A program made the translations under genes and the position numbers. Below the pieces are notes generated by a model. The model was not told the origin of the DNA and ran no database searches. It saw nothing but the letters and a program-made list of their open reading frames with translations. 24,719 nucleotides of DNA from Mycoplasmataceae bacterium (lineage in GTDB: Bacteria > Bacillota_I > Bacilli_A > Mycoplasmatales > Mycoplasmoidaceae), in contig JAITJR010000107.1 in the NCBI GenBank assembly GCA_031278855.1, forward strand, positions 1 to 24,719, read 5' to 3'. This document shows, piece after piece, positions 16,502 through 24,719 of this stretch. Numbering within the stretch: the stretch's first letter is position 1; each line of letters begins with the position of its first letter.

Positions 16502-18421
16502 TTATTTATGTAGATTTTTTAAATACAAATAAACAGCTGGATTAGTACAGATTTGTTTTTGCAGGCGAGCTAACAAATTAACCGCTTCACGATTATTTTT
16601 CATAATTTCCTGTTTAACATCAAAGCCAGCTTTTTCATTGTACTTGCAAATTCGTTCACTCGCTGCCAAATATTGCTTAATCCGTTTTTTGGTCTTGTGT
16701 AAAAACTTTGCCGAGCTAGTTTTATAAACTACCGTAAATTTCGGATCAGTTAAATCTTCATAATTGTTATTAACTAATTTACTACGTTTATGAAAGAAGT
16801 GATTAGCTGCTATATAAAACTTACCTCTTAAGAAAGTTCAACCATCTAAGGTTCTAAATTCATAATCAAGTTGTTTTTGAATTTTGGGATTTTGAGTTAA
16901 TCGTGCTACGTATCTTTTTCGGTAATAACCAAAATATACCCAAACTATAAAAATAGCACAAACTAAGAAAAAAGTCATTTCAATGATTAACGCGGAAATA
17001 GCACTAATGCTAGCTTGAGGGATCATGACCTTATGAAACAAGTCATAGAAATGATCAATTAACACTAACGTTAAAGAAAACAAAGTTAATGGATATAAAA
17101 TTCATTCAAGGACCGAATTTTTAATGCACCGTTTTAAAGCATATTTAATGACGGCTAACAAAATAATGGCATAAATGATAATGTAAAAAATACTAGCTGC
17201 GGAAATAATGGTGTTGATGTTAATGAAATTAGCACTAGGACCTAAAATCCCCACAATAATGTCTGGAATAATTGCTCACGTACCAACAATAATGACAGAA
17301 ATCGTAATGTGTAATTTCATGGCTCCAATTGGAAATCCATCTGAATTTAAAGTCGAAAATTTATTACTGATGTATCCTTCGGTAGACATGGGTTGCAACA
17401 ATGTACCACCATATAAAGCAACCTGTGAAATTATGTTCCCTCGCATGGCGATGGTGCAAATAATCATCACGATTGGTCCAGCATAAATTAACCAATGGAA
17501 CCAATTAGATGTATCTGCTTGAGTCAATATAATTCAAAAACCCGTATTAATGTTTTGCATAAATTTAGATTGGGCTAGCATAAAAATAATAATAATTAAC
17601 ACATAAAAAGATACGCTAAAAATCATGACAATGATAATGCCTTTACTGACATTTTTTTCTGGTTCTTTTACGGTACTTCCAGCCGAAGCAAATGACTCAA
17701 AACCAGTAAAATAGTAAAAACAAGCACAAAATGCTGATAAAAAATGTGAAAAATTAAAATTAGTGTTTTGGACCCAATAAGCAGCATTCCCTGAATTTAC
17801 TGGTAAAGCGGCAGCCACAATCCCAAAGAAAATTAGAAAACCAGACGAAATTCATTTAATCAACAAGGAATATTTAGCTACTTTTTTATATGTTCGAACT
17901 CCAAAAAAAGCTGCTAGAGCAAATACGGATGCTAATAATAATCCAATTAAATCATAAGTTAGATAACTCCAGTTACCTAAACCCCTAGTTCAATCACACC
18001 ATCAGTAATTCCCACCATCCGCCGACATAATGGGATCAAAATTAGCTTTTACAAACATTAAAATTTGGTTAGCTAGTACCATGGGCATTACGATGTAATT
18101 TAAAAATAAGATGAGAAATCCGACAAATCGCCCAAAAGCACTACGAGCAAAAATATAGGCACCACCATTTTCATCTTGTTTATGGTATCTTGATAATTTG
18201 GCAAAAGCATAAGCACAAACACTCGCCACCACACCCATCAATAAAAAAATTCAAACAATGTGAAAACCTAAATCATACCCACCATTACTAACACTATTAG
18301 CTAATAATGCCAAACTCCCTAAAAATTGAACTCCAACGGTAAGATTAATGCCGTTTCACACAAACTGTTTTAGCGTAAATTTATGATTACCTGTCTTTAA
18401 TCTATCTTTATTTGTTTTCAT
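16502..18421 (-). CDS. APC-family amino acid permease
   Basis: This is a membrane transporter of 639 aa with about 12 hydrophobic segments. The early motif GGAYIFARSAFGRFVGF is typical of the amino acid-polyamine-organocation (APC) family. A second conserved block is YYFTGFESFASAGSTVKEPEKNVSKG. About eight TGA codons are read as Trp, and the five open stretches on this strand share one frame. The last 140 residues, after YFGYYRKRY, are hydrophilic and basic, a long cytoplasmic tail not usual for the family. The substrate cannot be told from sequence. The start ATG 18421 lies in a divergent promoter region with uvrB; the sigma-like gene follows 68 bp after the stop. Confidence 0.87.
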
Positions 18422-18445
18422 ATATAAACCGAAATGCTTTACTTC

Positions 18446-18451
18446 ATTATA
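18446..18451 (-). promoter_or_regulatory. -10 box for the permease
   Basis: TATAAT on the minus strand lies 25 bp upstream of the permease ATG. The -35 is not recognisable. It overlaps the region of the uvrB promoter on the other strand. Confidence 0.45.
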
Positions 18452-18472
18452 AAAAAGTTTTTTTCGTATGAG

Positions 18473-18478
18473 TATAAT
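18473..18478 (+). promoter_or_regulatory. -10 box for uvrB
   Basis: TATAAT lies 42 bp before ATG 18520, with an A/T-rich -35 region. Transcription would start near 18485. There is no good ribosome-binding site before the uvrB start. Confidence 0.5.
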
Positions 18479-18519
18479 TTTCCAAGCATATCTCAACGTT
18501 GCAAAAACTTTTATTCAAA

Positions 18520-20496
18520 ATGAAAAAATTCCAATTAACCACTACCATGACACCAAAAGGTGATCAAATTAAGTCGATTGCACAACTAACCAAGAATATT
18601 GAACATGGTGTTAAATCGCAAGTATTGTTAGGAGCAACTGGCACTGGTAAAACTTTTACCATTGCTAACGTTATTGCCAATAACCAGCAAAATACCCTAG
18701 TAATGGTTCACAATAAAACATTGGCAGCTCAACTATATAGTGAGTTTAAAGAATTGTTTAAAAACAACCGGGTTGAATATTTTGTTTCGTATTTTGATTT
18801 TTATCAACCTGAGGCATATATTCCCCGAAGTGATACATACATTGAAAAAAGTGCAATGGCTAATCAAGAAATTGAGATGTTACGATTATCCACAATTAAT
18901 TCGCTAGCAACTGGTGAACCCACCATTGTTGTGGCTTCAGTGGCGGCAATCTATACCTCGGTGGCTCCCAGCGACTTTGAAATGTATCGCATTGTTTTAT
19001 CTAAAAACACGACACGTAATTTAAAACAATTACAATATGACTTAGTTCGCCTACAATACCAGCGGAACAATATCGATTTAAAACCTGGTTCCTTTCGTTT
19101 AAAAGGTGATGTCTTAGAAATTGCTCCTGGTTATACCGATATGTTTACCATTAGGGTCTCATTTTTTGGCGACATAATTGAAGAGATTGCCATAATTGAT
19201 GTTCTGACAAATAATGTCAAAGAAAAGTGAGACACATATGTCGTTGTGCCTGCCAGTGAATACATCATGAATAAAGATCGTTGAAAAGAATCAATGAACT
19301 TAATTAAACAAGAACTAAAAATGCGAACAACCGAATTCAAAAAGCAGCATAAATTATTGGAAGCACAACGACTTAAAGAACGCACACTACACGACATTGA
19401 ATCCTTAGAAGAATTAGGGTATTGTAATGGGATTGAAAATTATTCAAGACACTTAGAACTACGAGCTGTTGGTTCCACACCATATACTCTATTTGATTAT
19501 TTCCAAGCTAACAATTGATTAATGGTAGTTGATGAGTCCCACATGACCATCCCACAAATACGTGGGATGTATAACACCGATCGTTCTCGGAAAGAAACTT
19601 TAGTGAATTATGGTTTTCGTTTACCTTCGGCATTAGATAACCGCCCTTTGAATTTCGACGAATTTCAAAAAAAAATTGACAAAATAATCTATGTATCTGC
19701 CACCCCTAATGAATGAGAAATTAATCATTCCAATCACACCGTGATTGAACAAATTGTTAGACCAACTGGATTAGTGGACCCGCAAATTGAGATTCACTCC
19801 GCTAAATATCAAGTGGATGATTTGGTAGTTGAATTGCAAAAGCAGATTGAAAAAAAAGAACGTACTTTTGTGACAGTGCTTACGATTAAAATGGCTGAAA
19901 ATTTAACTGATTATCTAAAAAAACAAAAATTTAAAGTAATGTACATGCACAATGAGTTAAAAACATTAGAGCGTGCCAAAATTATCAACGATTTGCGACG
20001 TGGTAAGTACGACGTAATTGTGGGTATTAATCTATTGCGTGAGGGTTTGGATGTCCCAGAAGTATCACTAGTCGTTATTTTTGATGCTGACAAGCCAGGG
20101 TTTTTCCGAAGTGACAAAGCTTTAATTCAAACCTTTGGTCGAGCTGCTCGTAATGTTAATGGTCGTGTTATCTTGTATGCCGATAATAAAACTTCAGCCA
20201 TGCAAACAGCCATTGACGAAACAAATCGTCGTCGTGAAATACAACTTGCTTATAATCGCCAAAACCAAATTATTCCAAAAACAATTGTAAAACCGATTTT
20301 CGATGATATTACATCAAAAGATGATGCAAAAGTAGTTGAAGCTTATTTCCGCAGTAATAAAGTTGACTTTAAAAAACAAACTAAAGCCATTAGTATTCTC
20401 CGAAAAGAAATGTTACAAGCTGCTAAAAATCAAGAATATGAACGTGCGGCTTTTTTACGAGACACTATAATTAATTTGGAGGTTAAGAATAAATAA
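18520..20496 (+). CDS. uvrB: excinuclease ABC subunit B
   Basis: UvrB is the damage-verifying helicase subunit of nucleotide excision repair, working with UvrA and UvrC. Length is 658 aa. The Walker A GATGTGKT lies at residues 38-45. The beta-hairpin region reads [20 protein letters not shown], and the helicase motifs are [21 protein letters not shown] (Trp is TGA) and [12 protein letters not shown]. The C-terminal UvrC-binding domain has [23 protein letters not shown] chose ATG 18520, which gives the family's normal start; TTG 18499 in frame is less likely. Neither uvrA nor uvrC is in the window. The stop overlaps the start of a lipoprotein protease gene by one base. Confidence 0.95.
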
Positions 20497-21554
20497 TGTT
20501 TAAACTACATAAATTTTTGTCATTAACAATAATATCAATAACACCCATACCAGCTTGTTTTTTTTCCATTACTTCTTGCAGCAATTATGCTGTTGGTCCT
20601 GATTACAAGTCATCATATGCCGATTTTATTAATACGAGAACATTTTCTATTCTAAGCAACAATAACGACAAATCGCATGTCGGTACTGGCTGGATTTTTA
20701 GAAAATCGTGTAAATCTCTATACACTTACTACTTGGCTACAAATGTACATGTTGCTGCTTTATTTAGTGTCAGCGGTAGTGAAATACCGATGCAACTAGC
20801 CTATAATCCTGATTATTCTATTCGCACTTGTTTTCAACCAGAGTCATATTTCAAAGTCGAATCGTACGTTTTGCTTGGTGAAAACTCTGATAATCGCCCG
20901 ACCAAATCAAACTGAAACCAAAACTCCAAATATGAATGGGATGTAGATTTTGACGTTTTCGAAATTAATTTTGGTTCAGAAGATCAAGATATAACTAAAA
21001 TAGATCCATTTTGTAAATATTCAAATAATTTGCTTCATAGACTTAATTACCTCAATGAGTATGCCGCCACACATGACAATAAAGTATTAGAGTTTGCTAA
21101 TTCTAACTACCACTATTATTCAGGCATGCCGTTACATGTTGCAGGTTTCCCTGCTAGACCTATGGAAGGGTATAAATGAAAAGAGCCACCACAATGAACG
21201 TCTTATGCCACAACTTACAGCCGAGGTGTTTTCAACTATGACACAACTAATAATCCCATTTTTTCAGAAGATCAAGGTATAGAGTTTAAAGATGGAAAAC
21301 CAATTAACATCATCGGGAAAGCCGTTTGATATCGACCTGCTACCACTCCAGAATTAACTGGCGGAAGTAGCGGAAGTATGGTAATTGATAATGATGACAA
21401 AGTTGTGGCTATTAATTTTGCTGGTATTGCAGCATCAAAAGATGCGGATACCTCTATTCAAAATTTAGCTTTATTCCTAAACACCAAAAACTCTTATTTT
21501 GGTACCGAATACCGATATGAAGTATTCGATGATTGATTTAGTGAATTACCTTAA
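20496..21554 (+). CDS. DUF31-type serine protease lipoprotein (MIP-like)
   Basis: This is a 352-aa lipoprotein with lipobox ITSC (Cys28) and the layout of the mollicute DUF31 family of trypsin-like proteases, some of which (MIP) cut immunoglobulins. After RTFSIL comes VGTGWIF, then TNVHVAALF with the likely catalytic His85. DVDFDVFEI holds the Asp (149, 151 or 153), and GGSSGSM holds the likely catalytic Ser292. All three catalytic parts are present, so it may be active. It is shorter than many DUF31 proteins, and no MIB partner gene is visible. The ATG overlaps the uvrB stop (taATG), giving translational coupling to a DNA repair gene. The substrate is unknown. Confidence 0.82.
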
Positions 21555-21730
21555 ATTAAGTTAAGTGACAAAAGATTGATTTTTCAATTCTATGTTAGTG
21601 TTCTTTGCATTTTTAACTACGAAGCTCAGGAATCATAAGCATCCAATTGCCATTCAGTTCATACAACTAAAGACAGTATTTTATCGGCCAAACCATCTTA
21701 TAATACTTAAAACACAATAAGGATGGGAAT
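21555..21730 (+). promoter_or_regulatory. intergenic region with the purB promoter
   Basis: No gene is seen. TATAAT at 21699-21704 lies 27 bp before the purB ATG. A short ATTGA-TTTT-TCAAT hairpin lies about 20-30 bp after the protease stop but lacks a T-run, so the end of the upstream transcript is unclear. Confidence 0.45.
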
Positions 21731-23023
21731 ATGATTGAGCGTTATTCACGTGAGGTAATGAGTAAAATTTGAGATGCTCATAATCGATTTGATGCATATT
21801 TAAAAATTGAGATATTAGCTTGTGAAGCGTGAAGTAAATTAGGTGTAATCCCTGCTAAAGACGTCCAATTAATCCACAAAAAAGCCAAATTTAATATTAA
21901 TCGCATTCATGAAATTGAAAAAGTCACGCATCACGACATTATTGCTTTCACCCGTAATGTAAGTGAATCATTAGGAAAAGAAAAACAATGAGTTCACTAT
22001 GGATTAACTTCAACCGATGTCGTCGATACAGCTAATGCCTATTTAATTAAACAAGCCAACACCATCATTCGGGATGATTTAACTAAATTTATTAAAATCC
22101 TTAAAATGAAAGCAAAGTTATACCAAAATACCCCTTGTATTGGTAGAACTCACGGGATTCATGCTGATATTACTAGTTTTGGTTTAAAATGAGCTCTTTG
22201 ATACGATGAAATGAAACGTAATCTAGAAAGGTTTGAACATGCAACCCAAAATGTTGAAGTTGGTAAACTTTCAGGGGCGGTTGGTAACTTTGCCAATAAC
22301 GAACCATTTATTCAACAATATGTTTGCAAACAATTAGGTATCAACGAAGCTAATATCGCCACTCAAGTAATTCAACGTGATGTCCATGCGGAATATTTTG
22401 CTACTTTAGCTCTCATTGGTACCACCATTGAAAAAATTGCCACTGAAATTCGTCATCTGCAACGTACAGAAGTCCATGAAGTCGAAGAAATGTTTGCTGC
22501 AGGGCAAAAAGGCTCTTCGGCGATGCCACATAAACGTAACCCCATTGCAAGCGAAAATATGTGTGGGTGTGCTCGTATTCTCAGGGGTTTTATGCTAACA
22601 AGTTATGAAAATATCCCGTTGTGACATGAACGTGATATTTCTCATTCTTCTGCTGAACGCATTATGTTACCAGATGCCACCATCTTGCTAGACTACATGT
22701 TAAATCGTTATAGTAGCGTTTTAGATCACTTAGTGGTCTATCCAGAGCAAATGTTAAAAAACATTTACTTAACCAATGGTGTTATCTTTGCTCAAAGAGT
22801 GATGAATAAGTTAATTACTAAGGGTTATAGTCGTGAACAAGCATATGATATCGTACAACCGCTTGCCATGCAAGCTTACAATAACAATACCCCTTTTAAA
22901 GAATTGTTACTTCACCACAAAATCATAAAACAAAAACTTACATCACAAGATGTTAACAGTTGTTTTGATCTAAAATATTATTTTAAAAATATAAATTACA
23001 TTTATCGAAAAGTAGGTATTTAA
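21731..23023 (+). CDS. purB: adenylosuccinate lyase
   Basis: PurB cleaves adenylosuccinate to AMP and fumarate and, where the de novo pathway exists, SAICAR to AICAR. In mollicutes it mainly serves AMP formation from IMP. Length is 430 aa. Visible motifs are [13 protein letters not shown], the catalytic-His segment GRTHGIHAD, and the flexible signature loop [11 protein letters not shown] with S262/S263. Six or more TGA codons are Trp. An AAGGA site stands before the ATG. It overlaps nfo by one base. I see no purA in the window. Confidence 0.95.
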
Positions 23024-23889
23024 TGACTAAGATTTTACTAGGAAGCCATGTCAGTATGGCTAAGCCTGACTATTTATTAGCGAGTGCACAAAGTGCGGTA
23101 GGGTTTGGAGCTAATACTTTTATGATCTATACGGGGGCTCCCCAAAATTCTGTTCGTGCTCCGCTTGACCAATTAAAAATTAAGGAGTTTCACCAATATT
23201 TAAACGAACATGAAATTAAATTAACCGATTTAGTTGTACATGCTCCGTACATTATTAATTTAGCCACAAATGACCCCTACAAACATGCTGGCGCCGTACA
23301 AATACTCCAAAATGAAATTTATCGTACAACGGTGATTGGATGTCAATATTTAGTGTTGCATCCCGGTAGTGCTGGGAGTTTAACCAAAACCCAAGGAATC
23401 GCTAATATTGCTCGTGCCATTAACACCATTAATTTAACCAATCGTCAAGTAATTATTTGCTTGGAAACCATGGCAGGCAAGCATGGTGAAATTGGTGGTA
23501 CTTTTGATGAATTATCACAAATTATAAATTTAATTAATGATAAACAATTAATCGGAGTTTGTTTAGATACTTGCCACATTAATGATGCAGGTTATGATAA
23601 TCATGATATTGATACAGTATTGCACGAATTTGACAAGAAAATCGGTCTAAAATATTTAAAAGTAATTCATTTAAATGACTCGAAAAATACGAAAGGCACG
23701 AATAAAGATCGTCATGAGAACATTGGTTATGGTACAATAGGATTTCAGACACTACTAAAATATACCCACGATCAAAGATTGGTCAATATTCCTAAAATAC
23801 TCGAAACACCAAAATGAAAAGGTAAACCTTTGTATCGGGAGGAAATTCTAGTATTGCGAACCAAACATTGAAAGGACTATCGGAAATAA
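23023..23889 (+). CDS. nfo: endonuclease IV (AP endonuclease)
   Basis: Endonuclease IV nicks DNA at abasic sites in base excision repair using three metal ions. It is 288 aa with a TIM-barrel pattern. GSHVSM stands at the N-terminus. The metal-binding segments are VVHAPY, LVLHPGS, ICLETMAG, LDTCHINDAGYD, VIHLNDSK, DRHENIGYG and ILETPKWKG, where the Trp is TGA. All are in the usual order, so the enzyme should be active. The start overlaps the purB stop (taATG). A lipoprotein gene starts 1 bp after its stop. Confidence 0.95.
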
Positions 23890-23890
23890 T

Positions 23891-24719
23891 ATGAAATGAT
23901 GAAAGTTATTATCTTTCGCACTACCTATCTCTTTTACTATTAGTAGCTTGAGCACGGCGTGTTCCACTAATGTTACTCCTTACAGTTTACCGAATGCTAC
24001 TATATCATTTGATAAATATGCATTGACATTAGACCAAACTAATAACTCCTATACCGTGCATGGCACAGTGACACTTTCTGATCAAAGCGAACCTGATCAC
24101 ATTACTTATGTTTATACTGATGCTGACATATTACCAATCGGGTTTCAACAAGTTGGTAATAATTTAACTATTTCATTAGTACCTGAAGTAACTATTAATG
24201 CCCAGACAATCTGTATTTATGCCACTTATCCTAAGTCTGCTAATCGACCACGCATTCCCATTACCATTAACGTAGTGGCTTATACTTCTCCAACACCAGA
24301 ACCAACTCCCGAAGTATGGGACGATACCTGAGTACCAAAAAATAATTTAATTATTAACAATGGCGTGTTAAAAGGCTTAAGTGACACTAGTAATAAATCG
24401 ATTTTACATATTCCATCTGAAGTAACCGTCATTGCTGCCGACGCCTTTAAACAATTATCAGGGATTACTACTGTAAATTTTGCCGATGACAGTAAGTGTA
24501 TCAAAATCAATGCGGATGCTTTTGAACAATCTAGTATTACAAACATTAATTTCCCAGCATCTCTAATTGATTTAGGCACTGGTTGCTTTTTTCAATGTAG
24601 ATCGTTAGTTTCCATTAATCTATCCAATAACATCCATATTTCGAGTATTCCTGATTATTTTGCGACACTTTGTAGCAGTCTAACTAGTTTAAAATTACCA
24701 CCAAATTGTGATCATATTG
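23891..24719 (+). CDS. BspA-type leucine-rich-repeat lipoprotein, 5' part
   Basis: The signal peptide ends STAC (Cys24); the first two Trp codons are TGA. Residues 25-130 form a beta-rich domain with DILPIGFQQVGNNLTISL, which recalls the LPxGF..xxNxLT pattern of the decayed gene at 13861. A Pro/Thr-rich linker (TSPTPEPTPE) is next. From about residue 150 there are BspA-like leucine-rich repeats (LRR_5): SEVTVIAADAFKQLSGITTV, ITNINFPASLIDLGTGCFFQC and SLVSINLSNN. Such repeats bind host proteins in other bacteria. The gene is cut by the window edge. It sits 1 bp after nfo, so it is probably transcribed with purB and nfo. Confidence 0.8.

Noticed and set aside
16838..17083. Separate small membrane protein
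   Set aside because: It is one segment of the permease. All five open stretches share a frame once TGA is read as Trp.
1..24719. tRNA, rRNA, CRISPR array, insertion sequence or replication origin
   Set aside because: I found no cloverleaf, no regularly spaced repeats, no transposase motifs and no DnaA-box cluster by eye.

Overview
The window comes from a mollicute, a wall-less Firmicutes relative of the Mycoplasma, Ureaplasma or Spiroplasma type. TGA must be read as tryptophan: smc, ftsY, tig, secE, nusG, uvrB, purB, nfo and the surface-protein genes are all interrupted by in-frame TGA codons at places where their families carry Trp, and each becomes one continuous gene of normal size when TGA is read through. 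The DNA is AT-rich, the genes are tightly packed (overlaps and gaps of 1-5 bp), and there are many lipoproteins with a lipobox ending in Ser-Cys or Ala-Cys. I do not name a species.

Layout. (1) 1-6154, plus strand: a dense housekeeping operon, plsX(3' part)-rnc-smc-ftsY-ylxM-pgmB (phospholipid synthesis, RNA processing, chromosome condensation, SRP receptor). (2) 6156-7472, minus strand: tig (trigger factor), meeting pgmB tail to tail 1 bp apart. (3) 7473-14406, plus strand: an accessory surface-protein island. It opens with a structured leader ending in a strong terminator hairpin, then a short adenylate-forming enzyme core broken by a frameshift in a run of seven T. Next is a large surface protein with both a lipobox and a C-terminal membrane anchor. 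Then comes a second promoter and leader containing a run of ten G and another terminator, three small tandem lipoprotein genes of one family, and a decayed Ig-like surface-protein gene. (4) 14390-18421, minus strand: an APC-family permease, a sigma-H-like factor, rpmG, secE and nusG, which keeps the sigH-rpmGB-secE-nusG order known from Bacillus. (5) 18520-24719, plus strand: uvrB followed with a 1-bp overlap by a DUF31 (mycoplasma trypsin-like) lipoprotein protease, then purB, nfo and, 1 bp later, a BspA-type leucine-rich-repeat lipoprotein that runs off the window.

How it fits together. The conserved genes are routine. The interest lies in the surface-protein genes: several follow straight behind intracellular enzyme genes (uvrB, nfo, the adenylate-forming core), and two leaders in the island pair a good -10 box with a terminator placed before the coding region. 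Together with the G10 and T7 runs this suggests expression controlled by attenuation and/or length-variable homopolymers. This is inference from sequence layout and has not been tested.
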